Source of the DNA: Methanobacteriota archaeon
GTDB lineage: Archaea; Thermoplasmatota; Thermoplasmata; RBG-16-68-12
Assembly (NCBI GenBank): GCA_005879065.1
Contig: VBLU01000004.1
Location: forward strand, 1-21,088
Direction of reading: 5' to 3'
Length of the DNA stretch: 21,088 nt
Within the stretch, counting starts at the first letter, position 1, and every line of letters begins with the position of its first letter. The position numbers were made by a program, and so were the translations under genes. Positions 1 through 7,168 of the stretch are shown piece after piece. The notes under the pieces are model-generated. The model made no database searches. It was not told where the DNA came from and saw only the letters and a program-made list of their open reading frames with translations.

Positions 1-2624
1 TCGCGGAGTTGCTTCCGCGCGTGGAGCGCGTGAACCGCGATCGTCCCAACGAGCGCGAGGGCGACCACGCCCATCGAAGCGTACGTCCCCGGGAGCTCGG
101 CGGATGGGGGCAGGGCCACCATGGCCCCTCGGACATCGACATGCCACTCGAATGCGACCCAGGTCGATCCATCGGAGGCGACGGCTCGGACCACGTAGGT
201 CCCCGGCGTCTTCCCGATGAATACGTACGAAGGTGACGTGGAGGCGATTCGGGTCCCCTGGATATACCATGAAAACGTCAGCGGGTCTCCGTCTGCATCC
301 CAAACGACCAGCTCGAAAGCTCTCGGTTCGGAGACACCAAGGACGACGCTGGCGCCCGGGCTCGTCGAGACGATGACCGGCGCCCGATTCCGAATTTCGA
401 CCCGCCCCTCCGTCCGATTCGTCGTGCCGAAGGTGTCCGTCACGACCAGGGTCACCGTGAAATTCCCTTTGCTGACGTAGGTATGGGTAACGACCCTTCC
501 GCTCGACGTCATCTGGTCGCCGAAGTCCCAATCGTAGGCGACGATCGAGCCGCCATCGGGATCGGTCGAGTTGGACCCGTCGAACCAAATCGGGACACCG
601 CGGAACGCTATGTCTGGGCTCGCTGAGAAGGCTGCGACCGGGGGATGGGTCACGCTCACGACGATGTACGAGGTCGCCGAGTCCGTGGCGCCTTTGTCGT
701 CGACCACGGTCAGGAGGACCCGGAAAGTTCCCGGTTGCCCGAATAGGTGCTGGACGACGCTCCCGTTGCCACTGGAACCATCCCCGAAGTCCCAGACGTA
801 GGATCGGATTGCGCCGTCCGGATCGCTCGAAGTGCTTCCATTGAACGTCACAGAGTCGCCCGGCCTCACCCAGGATGCGCTCGCCGTGAAGCTGGCCCGG
901 GGCGGCTGATTTGGCCGCGGTGCGCACGTGACCTGTGCATTCGCCCAATCGGCGCTGTCGTAGGTCGTCGCATCGACGGCCACCAGCTCGAGACGCAGGC
1001 TTCGCACGCCCGTGATGTTCAACGTAACGTTCCGGGTCGCGTCCGACCCGGTCATCACGCCGCTCTCGTAGACCTTGTGTCCGTCCCCCCAGACCTGGAA
1101 GATCACACTGCCGCGGTTTCCGACCTCATCGTCCACGCCAATGTCGGCGGTGAAATTCGAGCAACCCGCGTCCGGACGGAATTCGATCGTGGACGGGGCG
1201 TAAGCCCCCAAGCCCTTCGCATAACTAAACCCCCTCAAGGTGAGCGTCCGACCGTCGCCTGCCGCCTGCCCCCCATTGCTCATATCCCGTTCGACCGGCC
1301 CGAGTTCGTTCGCCATGTAGGTCCACGGTTGGTCGCTCGCGAATCCGTCCGCAACGGTCCGATCCGCTCCGACGATTCGCAGGAGCGCCAGGCCGTGCCC
1401 AGGAACGCTGACGTTGTAATGGTTCGAGAACGTGCCTCGATCGGCCCGCGCCCAAAGGTCGCGAACGGTCGCGTTGCCCGGCGCCAGGCCGACCACATTC
1501 CAGTCTACGGTAATCGAAGCCGCGGCGTTGCCGCGGTTCAAGAGGCCGACGGCACGACCGCCGGGCAGGTCGAGTGGCTTGTACCAAATCTGATGCCCCG
1601 ATCCGTCGTCGGCCGCTTTGACGGCCTGGAAGGCGAGGGGGTCTTGGTCGACCGCGATCACCTCGGGATCCGTGAGGATGGCCAGGATGGAGGGGCTAAT
1701 TGAGCGCACGTCGTTGCCCGCGATGAGTGGGGCGGACATGAGCGCCCATAGGCCCATGTGGGTCCGGTACTCAGTGTCCGTCATGCCGCCATTCCCGATC
1801 TCGAGCATGTCCGGATCGTTCGACGTGCCCGGCCCGGTGGCGGCCGCATGCGCGGCATTCAGGTCGAAGTTGCGGATCATGGTCGCCCAGTCGTCGGAAA
1901 TGTCATCGGACATGCGCCACTGGTGGGCCGTGATGGGTCCCCAAGCCCACGGCTCGTCCGAGGGGTTGTTGTCGCTCGCACTCAGCAGGATCGGGCGGCC
2001 CGAGGCGACGATCGCGTCCCGCCAACGGGCAAAGAGGTCCTTCATGACGAGGCCGCTCGCGTTGCAGCGATCCGCCTTGATGTAGTCCACACCCCACGAC
2101 GCGAACGTCGCGACGTCTCTCGTCTCGTGGTCCAGGCTGCCGGCCGTGTGTCCAGTGCACGTCGACGTGCCGATCGAGGCGTAGATCCCGTATCGAAGGC
2201 CTTGGGAGTGGATGTAATCCCCGATCGCCTTCATTCCGCTCGGGAATTTCGCCGGGTCGTTCGTGAGGTTGCCGTTGCTGTCGCGTGACACCGCGGACCA
2301 GCAGTCGTCCAGGGTGAGCGTGTTGTAGCCAGCCGCGAGCAGGCCGCTGCTCACCATCGCATCCGCGGTCTGCCGGACGAGAGATTCGTCCAGGCCGCTG
2401 CACGCGAACGCGTTCCAGCTGTTCCACCCCATGGTCGGAGGCGTGGCATTCGTCGCGTCGTTGATCATCCCTGGGGTCGTGAGACCTGGAACGAAGCCGG
2501 GCATGGCGCCCTGGCTTGGACGGGTCAGGGCTTGCAAGGAGAGGGGAAAGATCGTGAGCCCGACCATGCCGATGGCGAAACAAAGGACGAAGGCGGATCT
2601 CTGACGGTTCAGGGTCCGTCCCAT
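1..2624 (-). CDS. Secreted, membrane-anchored GH27 alpha-galactosidase-like enzyme with NPCBM and PKD domains (3' end cut by window edge)
   Basis: Translating the minus strand from ATG 2624 gives 874 open codons to the window edge. Residues 10-30 form a signal peptide or signal anchor. The GH27 catalytic barrel starts at GWNSWN (66-71). The nucleophile is Asp185 in IKADRCN, and the acid/base is Asp241 in WRMSDDISDDW, by comparison with human GLA RNFAD. A beta-sandwich follows (about 345-418). An NPCBM domain spans about 425-568, with the SYAKGLGAYAPS signature. Two PKD domains (about 575-658 and 662-745, each with WDFGD) and one Ig/cadherin-like domain (about 748-830) come next. A C-terminal membrane helix (848-867) ends in basic HARKQLR, so few residues are missing. 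The enzyme probably removes terminal alpha-galactose (or alpha-N-acetylgalactosamine) from external glycans while tethered outside the cell. The architecture is common in actinobacteria and rare in archaea as far as I know, so transfer is inferred. Substrate choice within GH27 is uncertain. Confidence 0.93.
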   Translation of the reverse strand, partial: MGRTLNRQRSAFVLCFAIGMVGLTIFPLSLQALTRPSQGAMPGFVPGLTTPGMINDATNATPPTMGWNSWNAFACSGLDESLVRQTADAMVSSGLLAAGYNTLTLDDCWSAVSRDSNGNLTNDPAKFPSGMKAIGDYIHSQGLRYGIYASIGTSTCTGHTAGSLDHETRDVATFASWGVDYIKADRCNASGLVMKDLFARWRDAIVASGRPILLSASDNNPSDEPWAWGPITAHQWRMSDDISDDWATMIRNFDLNAAHAAATGPGTSNDPDMLEIGNGGMTDTEYRTHMGLWALMSAPLIAGNDVRSISPSILAILTDPEVIAVDQDPLAFQAVKAADDGSGHQIWYKPLDLPGGRAVGLLNRGNAAASITVDWNVVGLAPGNATVRDLWARADRGTFSNHYNVSVPGHGLALLRIVGADRTVADGFASDQPWTYMANELGPVERDMSNGGQAAGDGRTLTLRGFSYAKGLGAYAPSTIEFRPDAGCSNFTADIGVDDEVGNRGSVIFQVWGDGHKVYESGVMTGSDATRNVTLNITGVRSLRLELVAVDATTYDSADWANAQVTCAPRPNQPPRASFTASASWVRPGDSVTFNGSTSSDPDGAIRSYVWDFGDGSSGNGSVVQHLFGQPGTFRVLLTVVDDKGATDSATSYIVVSVTHPPVAAFSASPDIAFRGVPIWFDGSNSTDPDGGSIVAYDWDFGDQMTSSGRVVTHTYVSKGNFTVTLVVTDTFGTTNRTEGRVEIRNRAPVIVSTSPGASVVLGVSEPRAFELVVWDADGDPLTFSWYIQGTRIASTSPSYVFIGKTPGTYVVRAVASDGSTWVAFEWHVDVRGAMVALPPSAELPGTYASMGVVALALVGTIAVHALHARKQLR

Positions 2625-2677
2625 CGTCGTCCCGCCGCAACAGAAGCCCACGCGTAATCAAGCTTGGCACGCTACAC

Positions 2678-2697
2678 ATCCAATGTGATAATTGGAT
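2678..2697. promoter_or_regulatory. Inverted repeat ATCCAAT-N6-ATTGGAT, candidate operator of the GH27 gene
   Basis: Two perfect 7-bp arms flank the spacer GTGATA, about 55-75 bp upstream of the GH27 ATG. The intergenic space (2625-2729) also holds a weak TATA-like GATTAC on the minus strand near 2654-2659. A dyad just upstream of a TATA element suits an activator or repressor of a substrate-inducible enzyme. The function is inferred. Confidence 0.4.
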
Positions 2698-2729
2698 CCG
2701 GACTTCGGCGGGCAATCCGATCCGCGCGG

Positions 2730-3011
2730 CTACAAGTCCACGGCTCGAGTACCGTCCCAGATCCTTCGGGCACCCTTCTCGGAAGCGGGGATGAGCAGAT
2801 CCCGTTTCGACTTCGTCGGGATGATGAAATACTCCTCGGTCCGGCCCGCATCGGAGAGGAGGACGAGTTTCACCTTGCCTCCCTCCATCGATTCGCCCGT
2901 CTCCGGATCCAGGTAGTTGTACCGGACGTATCGGCCCCGGTCGATGAGCGATCGAACTTCGACCTCGCCGTTCTTCGTGCGCGTGAGGACTTCGCTCGGG
3001 AACGTCGCCAT
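2730..3011 (-). CDS. Small hypothetical protein
   Basis: A 93-residue soluble protein rich in charged residues and predicted beta strands; it begins MATFPSEV and ends TRAVDL. No membrane segment and no metal motif is visible, and I do not recognise the family. The ATG at 3011 was chosen because the only upstream in-frame start is a TTG at 3044. Neither has a clear Shine-Dalgarno or TATA element. The reading frame has the GC-rich third-position pattern of its neighbours and no better overlapping frame. It lies on the same strand as the GH27 gene, 105 bp upstream, with an apparent separate promoter between them. Confidence 0.6.
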   Translation of the reverse strand: MATFPSEVLTRTKNGEVEVRSLIDRGRYVRYNYLDPETGESMEGGKVKLVLLSDAGRTEEYFIIPTKSKRDLLIPASEKGARRIWDGTRAVDL

Positions 3012-3083
3012 GGTCTCGGCTTCGACACCGCAGGACGATGCCAAGAACCTGGGCTCATCGGCTGGTGAGGGTGTTCCGCCGAA

Positions 3084-3120
3084 TGATTCTCACGGAGCTT
3101 CCGCCCGGTGATTCTCACGG
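3084..3120. repeat. Two direct copies of TGATTCTCACGG
   Basis: Copies lie at 3084-3095 and 3109-3120, offset by 25 bp. A third copy, TGATTCTCACAG, is at 3669-3680. The second and third copies stand 66 and 65 bp before the ATGs of the two paralogous membrane proteins, just upstream of their TATA-like elements. Confidence 0.6.
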
Positions 3121-3141
3121 GAGCGAGGTCCGGCAAGAACC

Positions 3142-3147
3142 CTTATC
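3142..3147 (+). promoter_or_regulatory. TATA-like element of the first membrane paralogue
   Basis: CTTATC is centred about 30 bp before ATG 3175 in otherwise GC-rich sequence. At this spacing the transcript would start near the start codon, giving a leaderless or very short leader. A G-run (GGTGGGGGGG) just before the ATG could also act in ribosome binding. Confidence 0.4.
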
Positions 3148-3174
3148 AGCGGGCACCCCCGGTGGGGGGGCGAA

Positions 3175-3573
3175 ATGTCCCACAGCTACGAGACAGGAAG
3201 GGCCATATCCGAACTCGGCTCGAAGCAGCCGCACGAGCTGCTCCTGATGCTGGGCGGCCTCTTGGCCGTTCTCCTGACCCTCGCGAAGTACGGAATCCAG
3301 TGGGCGACCCCGCCAGGAATAGCCTCGAGCCAGTATGGCACCGTGGCGACCGCGTTGGTCATCAACGTGGTCCTCGGTGGGGCTCTGTGGGCTTCCTCGG
3401 CGATTTCGCGGAAGAACCTGATGAACGGCGCCATCGTGGCCGCGGTGATCAGCCTCGTCCTGATCTACTACGGCGGTCAGTCGGGCCAGATTGGCGGCGT
3501 CGTCGGAATCTTCGGCGCAATCCTCGCGGCGGCGAAGCCCTACCTCCCGTGGTCCCGGCGCGACCCCGAGTGA
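3175..3573 (+). CDS. Small four-helix membrane protein, tandem paralogue A
   Basis: A 132-residue hydrophobic protein. The N-terminus (MSHSYETGRAISELG) is soluble, followed by KQPHELLLMLGG and about four membrane segments (roughly 21-40, 58-78, 83-98 and 101-120). The invariant tail is KPYLPWSRR. About two thirds of residues are identical to the gene that follows at 3734-4135. The longest identical blocks are KQPHELLLMLGG, WATPPGI, RKNLMNGAIVA, GQIGGVVGI and GAILAAAKPYLPWSRR. The glycine-rich helices pack like small channel or pore-type proteins, but no catalytic residue is visible and I do not recognise the family. A short T5 run follows at 3626-3630. Confidence 0.8.
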   Translation: MSHSYETGRAISELGSKQPHELLLMLGGLLAVLLTLAKYGIQWATPPGIASSQYGTVATALVINVVLGGALWASSAISRKNLMNGAIVAAVISLVLIYYGGQSGQIGGVVGIFGAILAAAKPYLPWSRRDPE

Positions 3574-3625
3574 AACGGCCCATCCGGGTCGCACACTCGC
3601 GTTCCGCCAGAGGAACTCCTACCCC

Positions 3626-3630
3626 TTTTT
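3626..3630 (+). terminator. Possible U-run terminator after paralogue A
   Basis: A run of five T in a GC-rich intergenic stretch, 52 bp after the stop of paralogue A. Archaeal transcription often ends at such runs. It has no hairpin that I can see and is a weak candidate. Confidence 0.25.
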
Positions 3631-3668
3631 GTCCGACCCGTGCCGAAGCGCTCGTGTGATGAGGAAGC

Positions 3669-3680
3669 TGATTCTCACAG
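3669..3680. promoter_or_regulatory. Third copy of the TGATTCTCAC motif, upstream of paralogue B
   Basis: TGATTCTCACAG lies 65 bp before ATG 3734 and about 20 bp before the TATA-like CGATATGG at 3700-3707. The arrangement copies that upstream of paralogue A, although most of the surrounding bases differ. This suggests either selective retention of a regulator site or residue of the duplication. Confidence 0.45.
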
Positions 3681-3733
3681 GCGTGAATGGGAGCGGAAGC
3701 GATATGGCCAGAGGCGGCCCGTCGCCGCACGGC

Positions 3734-4135
3734 ATGACCCAGACGTATCAGGCGGGAAGGTCCGTGGCCGAACTCGGCGCGAAGCAGCCCCATGAGCTCC
3801 TCCTGATGCTCGGCGGCGTCCTCGCCATCCTCTTGTCCGCCGCAATCTACGGGATTCCTTGGGCGACCCCGCCAGGGATTCCGGCGAACCAAGTCACCAA
3901 TGTTGTGACGATCTTGGTTGTCAACGTCGTCCTCGGCGGATCGCTTTGGGTTGCAGCTGCGATGACTCGCAAAAACCTGATGAACGGGGCCATCGTCGCC
4001 GGCCTCATCGGAGTCCTCCTTGCGTACTACGGCGGTACCGCGGGCCAGATTGGCGGCGTCGTCGGGATCCTAGGCGCAATCCTCGCGGCGGCGAAACCCT
4101 ACCTCCCGTGGTCCCGGCGCGCACAGCGCGATTAG
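3734..4135 (+). CDS. Small four-helix membrane protein, tandem paralogue B
   Basis: A 133-residue paralogue of the preceding gene. ATG 3734 was chosen because it aligns exactly with the start of paralogue A (MTQTYQAGRSVAELG against MSHSYETGRAISELG). It also lies about 30 bp from the TATA-like CGATATGG (3700-3707). In-frame starts at 3659 and 3704 are possible but would add unmatched residues. About four membrane segments and the same KPYLPWSRR tail are present. Divergence is highest in the loop after helix 1 and in the outer faces of helices 2 and 3. Its TAG shares four bases (TTAG) with the TAA of the convergent UPF0248 gene. Function unknown. Confidence 0.8.
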   Translation: MTQTYQAGRSVAELGAKQPHELLLMLGGVLAILLSAAIYGIPWATPPGIPANQVTNVVTILVVNVVLGGSLWVAAAMTRKNLMNGAIVAGLIGVLLAYYGGTAGQIGGVVGILGAILAAAKPYLPWSRRAQRD

Positions 4136-4380
4136 GCGGACATCCGCTCCCGATCAAATAGCGTCTCTCCGCCGAGCTCGATCCGCTGGATCTTGTAATA
4201 CGGTAGACGTCCGCCCGCCGTCGTGAAGTAGCGCCGCTCGAGATCGAGAATCTCGTTGCCGTGAATCACGCGGTGCCCCTCCGGACGGCGGCGATCCCGG
4301 TACCAGAGAGCCGCGTCCGCGAGGCGGTCCGGTCGCCGCCATCGCAACTCGTTCAGGATTTCGCGGGCCGTCCGCGCCAT
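4132..4380 (-). CDS. UPF0248 / DUF504 family protein
   Basis: The 82-residue product matches the archaeal UPF0248 (DUF504, MJ1316-like) pattern from memory: TAREILNELRWR at the start, an ALWYRDRRRPEGHRVI centre, then GNEILDLERRYF and PYYKIQRIELGGETLFDR at the end. The family is linked to RNA metabolism, and related domains occur in RNA-repair proteins, but its reaction is not established. ATG 4380 was chosen because family members start right at the AREIL motif. An ATG at 4431 would add 17 residues and would overlap the gatD TATA element. The gene is divergent from gatD and convergent with membrane paralogue B. Confidence 0.75.
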   Translation of the reverse strand: MARTAREILNELRWRRPDRLADAALWYRDRRRPEGHRVIHGNEILDLERRYFTTAGGRLPYYKIQRIELGGETLFDRERMSA

Positions 4381-4420
4381 TCCGGGACCGAATCGACGCA
4401 GGGCATTTCCACTTCGCGGC

Positions 4421-4434
4421 ACAAAGACCATATC
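4421..4434 (+). promoter_or_regulatory. gatD promoter: A-rich BRE-like stretch and TATA-like CATATC
   Basis: ACAAAGAC followed by CATATC, centred about 27 bp before ATG 4458. This is the distance expected when transcription starts at the A of the start codon, so gatD is probably leaderless. Confidence 0.5.
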
Positions 4435-4457
4435 GGTCAGGCCGATTCGGACGTACC

Positions 4458-5762
4458 ATGGAATACCCGCCGCGCGTGCGGGCCCTCTTGGACCGCGCGA
4501 AGGCGGATCAAGGCGACGCCGTCGCAGTCCGCGCGAAAAGCGAGCGTTACGAGGGGATCCTCATGCCGCACACGAGCTTCAGCGGCGAAGATGTCCTGAC
4601 CGTCAAGCTGCCGAACGGGTACAACATCGGCATTGCGGTGGGCGACATCGAATCGGTCGAGGTCACGGCGAAGCATACATCGAGCGCGGTCCAACGACAT
4701 CTCCCTTCGGCGACGGGTGGCAAGCCCACCGTCGCCGTCTTGGGCACCGGAGGGACGATCGCCTCGTACGTCGACTACCGCACCGGCGCCGTTCATCCCG
4801 CGGTAACGGCGGAAGAACTCGTCTTTAGCGTCCCGGAACTCCTCGACGTGTGCAACGTTCGGGCACGGGTGATCTACAGCATCTTCAGCGAGAACCTGAA
4901 ACCGGAGAACTGGCAGCACCTCGCCCTGGAGGTGGCGAAGGAACTCAGCACCGGCGCGGCCGGCGTCATCATCCCGCATGGCACCGACACCCTTCACTTC
5001 ACGACCGCGGCCCTCAGTTTCATGCTGCGCGACCTGACCGGCCCGGTCGTCGTGGTAGGGGCGCAGCGATCCAGCGACCGGCCGTCCTCGGATGCCGCGT
5101 CGAACCTCTTGAGCGCGGCCCGTGTCTCCGTGGCGAACCTCGGCGAGGTCGTCGCGGTGATGCATGGAGAGACGAGCGACACCTTCGGACAGATTCACCG
5201 CGGCACGAAAGTCCGCAAGATGCACTCCTCCCGCCGGGATGCGTTCCGATCCCTGAACGCGACGCCGCTCGGCCGGGTCCATTCGGACGGCACGGTCGAG
5301 CTGACGGACCGGGCCCTGCCGCGTGCTCGCGGTCCCACGAAGGTCGATGACGCCCTCGACCTGAAGGTCGCCCTCGCGAGCTTCTATCCGGGCCAGCCGC
5401 CGACCCAACTCGAGGCGATCCTCGAAGGCCAGCACGGCATCGTCATCGCGGGAACCGGGCTGGGCCATGTCGCCCACGACCTGATCCCGATCCTCCACCG
5501 AGCCACGCGAGACGGCATCGCCGTCGTCATGACGACACAGACCCTCCAAGGGCGTGTGAGCATGCGCGTGTACGACACCGGCAGAGACCTCCTCAAGGCG
5601 GGGGTCATCGAAGGCCAGGACATGACGCCGGAGACGGCCTACGTGAAACTGATGTGGGTCCTCGGCCACACCCGCGAGCATGCGGAAGTCGCTCGCGCGA
5701 TGGCGACGAACGTGGCGGGGGAGATCAATCCCAAAATCGGCCTCGACGAGTTCGCCGAGTGA
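4458..5762 (+). CDS. gatD: Glutamyl-tRNA(Gln) amidotransferase subunit D
   Basis: A 434-residue asparaginase-type subunit of the archaeal GatDE complex. It frees ammonia from glutamine, which GatE uses to turn Glu-tRNA(Gln) into Gln-tRNA(Gln) in the cytoplasm. An N-terminal beta-barrel domain (about 1-80) contains the GatD-type LPNGYNIGIAV stretch. The asparaginase domain follows, with GTGGTIAS at 96-103 (nucleophile Thr100), HGTDT at 174-178 (Thr176, Asp177) and a probable catalytic Lys251 in RGTKVRK. The C-terminal half includes AGTGLGHV and TTQTLQGRVSM. Length and motifs are normal for GatD. Unlike many archaea, gatE does not follow directly but lies 1.4 kb downstream behind three unrelated genes. 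Confidence 0.97.
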   Translation: MEYPPRVRALLDRAKADQGDAVAVRAKSERYEGILMPHTSFSGEDVLTVKLPNGYNIGIAVGDIESVEVTAKHTSSAVQRHLPSATGGKPTVAVLGTGGTIASYVDYRTGAVHPAVTAEELVFSVPELLDVCNVRARVIYSIFSENLKPENWQHLALEVAKELSTGAAGVIIPHGTDTLHFTTAALSFMLRDLTGPVVVVGAQRSSDRPSSDAASNLLSAARVSVANLGEVVAVMHGETSDTFGQIHRGTKVRKMHSSRRDAFRSLNATPLGRVHSDGTVELTDRALPRARGPTKVDDALDLKVALASFYPGQPPTQLEAILEGQHGIVIAGTGLGHVAHDLIPILHRATRDGIAVVMTTQTLQGRVSMRVYDTGRDLLKAGVIEGQDMTPETAYVKLMWVLGHTREHAEVARAMATNVAGEINPKIGLDEFAE

Positions 5763-5783
5763 TCCGCGGTCGATGCGCTCGTT

Positions 5784-5792
5784 AAGCTTATC
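5784..5792 (+). promoter_or_regulatory. TATA-like element upstream of the PH/GRAM-like gene
   Basis: AAGCTTATC is centred about 30 bp before ATG 5818, in the short gap after gatD, indicating its own leaderless or short-leader transcript. Confidence 0.4.
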
Positions 5793-5817
5793 CCGCGCCC
5801 AGGGTTCGGCACGTTGG

Positions 5818-6279
5818 ATGAAGATCGATCAGGTCGGTGAAGTAGGGGTCGTCCTCACGGATGCGAACGAGCCCGTCCTCACCGGCGGCGATCAGATTAT
5901 CGGATATCGCTCCCTGAAGTACGCCATCTTCAAACCTGTCTCGCTCGCGAAGAAGACGCTCGTCGAACAACGGGAAGGATGGGTGTGGCAGACCCGGCGG
6001 CGACTCCTCCTCCTGGACATGGAATGGCTCGACCTCCCGGGGGGCAAGAAGGGGAAACGCTACCACGAGATCCCGCTCGAGGAGACGATCGACGTGGTCC
6101 ACAAGCGCAAACGCGTGCTACTGGAAACGAAGGACAAGGAGCACGGCAAGGTCGTGTTCGAGTTCCGGCCGTTCGGCGCGGCGTCGCGTTTGCTCGCGTG
6201 GCTCAAGAACGAGAAGGAGCATCGCCGGAAACGCGAGGAGGGCACCTTGCGCTCCCCGTACCGCGAAGAGGACCGCTAG
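5818..6279 (+). CDS. PH/GRAM-like small hypothetical protein
   Basis: A 153-residue soluble protein starting MKIDQVGEVGVV. Residues about 30-118 resemble a PH/GRAM-type fold: a strand pattern around EGWVWQTRRRLLLLD, a central PLEETIDVVHKRKRVLLE and KVVFEFRPF, followed by one amphipathic helix (about 120-140) and a charged tail. Similar domains occur in archaeal chemotaxis-linked CheF proteins and in bacterial PH-like proteins, but I cannot assign it to either. Start 5818 is the ATG placed correctly after the TATA-like element; the reading frame stays open upstream inside gatD but has no fitting content. Its TAG shares CTAG with the stop of the convergent gene. PH-fold assignment is tentative. 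Confidence 0.75.
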   Translation: MKIDQVGEVGVVLTDANEPVLTGGDQIIGYRSLKYAIFKPVSLAKKTLVEQREGWVWQTRRRLLLLDMEWLDLPGGKKGKRYHEIPLEETIDVVHKRKRVLLETKDKEHGKVVFEFRPFGAASRLLAWLKNEKEHRRKREEGTLRSPYREEDR

Positions 6280-6584
6280 CGACCGGGCAGTTGCTTGGTC
6301 GCCTGCGTTGGAGGCGGCGATGGCCCCCTCTGAGGGGGCTGGATTGCTTGCGCCGGCTGCATCCGCTGGGCCGCCTCTCGAGCCTCGCGGCGCGCCCGCT
6401 GCTTCCTCTTCAGCCGTCGCGTGTAGAGGAGGGAGCCGATGAACGCGAAGCCGAGGACGAACAACGCGCCGGCTTGGGCGGGCCGATCATTTCCATAGAA
6501 CAGGCCGAGGACAAGGAGGACCAGAATCCAGAAGACGATATAGCCCGCGATCCGTCGCTTCGCGAAATCGAAGACGCGGCCCAT
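6276..6584 (-). CDS. Small two-helix membrane protein
   Basis: A 102-residue protein. A basic N-terminus (MGRVFDFAKRR) is followed by two membrane helices (about 12-30 and 37-54). A strongly basic juxtamembrane segment (RRLKRKQRARREAREAAQR) and a Pro/Gln-rich cytoplasmic tail complete it. By the positive-inside rule both ends face the cytoplasm. No family is recognised. ATG 6584 was chosen because it begins the natural basic leader; ATG 6620 would add 12 residues. The stop overlaps that of the plus-strand neighbour by four bases. Confidence 0.6.
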   Translation of the reverse strand: MGRVFDFAKRRIAGYIVFWILVLLVLGLFYGNDRPAQAGALFVLGFAFIGSLLYTRRLKRKQRARREAREAAQRMQPAQAIQPPQRGPSPPPTQATKQLPGR

Positions 6585-6693
6585 CGTCCGGGCCGTTTGC
6601 CTAGGGGGACAAGAAGCCATCGGTCCCATTCGCAACCGCGCGACCATTCCAAAGGTACATCGCCATGGGAGGCGTTTGCGAGTCCGATTTCCC

Positions 6694-7143
6694 ATGTCCG
6701 CCGTAGACGAGTACAATGGCATCTGGGACATGTTCGTCCAAATGCATCGACAGACCCACGGGGAGAATCACGTTCCGACCCGGGATTTCAACTGCTGCGG
6801 CGAGTACGCCGTCCTGATGGCGTTGCGCGCCGCGTCCACCTTGAAGCCGGACTACCCGCACCACCTCCTCCTCCGTCTGGGGGCCATGCAAGAGCTCGAC
6901 CGCGATTTCTATGTGAAGAACCTCCTTTCGACGGATGGCGAACCCGAACCATCGGACCCGGAACCCCTCCGCGAATACCGCGCGAGCCGACGATACCACA
7001 TCCTATGGACGGAGCTCAAGGAGGCCGCCGCGCGGATCGCCTCGTTGGAGCAGGAACTCGAGCAAGCAGGAACTCGAATCGCCGAGCTGGAAGAAACCCT
7101 GCGAAAAGCCGGGGTCGCCGCATCTGCGCCAGGGAAGGATTAA
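6694..7143 (+). CDS. Hypothetical protein with C-terminal coiled coil
   Basis: A 149-residue soluble protein. The N-terminal part (about 1-100) is compact and contains an unusual NCCGEYAVLMALRAA helix (Cys34-Cys35) and a PHHLLLRLGAMQELDRDFYVKNL segment. Residues about 104-138 form a heptad-like coiled coil (LKEAAARIASLEQELEQ...), then a short Ala/Gly/Pro tail. ATG 6694 follows a weak TATA-like GGTACATC near 6653. Family not recognised. The coiled coil suggests self-association. It ends 25 bp before gatE, and the gatE TATA-like element covers its stop codon. Confidence 0.7.
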   Translation: MSAVDEYNGIWDMFVQMHRQTHGENHVPTRDFNCCGEYAVLMALRAASTLKPDYPHHLLLRLGAMQELDRDFYVKNLLSTDGEPEPSDPEPLREYRASRRYHILWTELKEAAARIASLEQELEQAGTRIAELEETLRKAGVAASAPGKD

Positions 7144-7145
7144 TC
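7138..7145 (+). promoter_or_regulatory. gatE TATA-like element GATTAATC
   Basis: Centred 27 bp before ATG 7169, giving a leaderless gatE mRNA. The element includes the TAA stop of the preceding gene, so gatE does not need read-through from it. Confidence 0.45.
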
Positions 7146-7168
7146 CCGCGCCTTCGATTCCTGAATCC

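Noticed and set aside
747..1703. 318-residue plus-strand open frame and neighbouring plus-strand frames over 1-2300
   Set aside because: Antisense shadows of the GH27 gene, whose frame is continuous with two catalytic motifs and full domain structure.
3084..3120. TGATTCTCACGG copies considered as the start of a CRISPR array
   Set aside because: Units are only 12 bases, there are two adjacent copies with a 13-base gap, and no spacer-repeat pattern or cas gene is present.
3658..3733. Extended N-terminus of membrane paralogue B starting MRKLILTG at 3659
   Set aside because: Residues have no counterpart in paralogue A, and the frame would include the shared promoter motif and TATA-like element.
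4437..5681. 414-residue minus-strand open frame opposite gatD
   Set aside because: Antisense shadow of gatD; no recognisable motif and a His/Arg/Asp-rich composition created by the gatD codon pattern.
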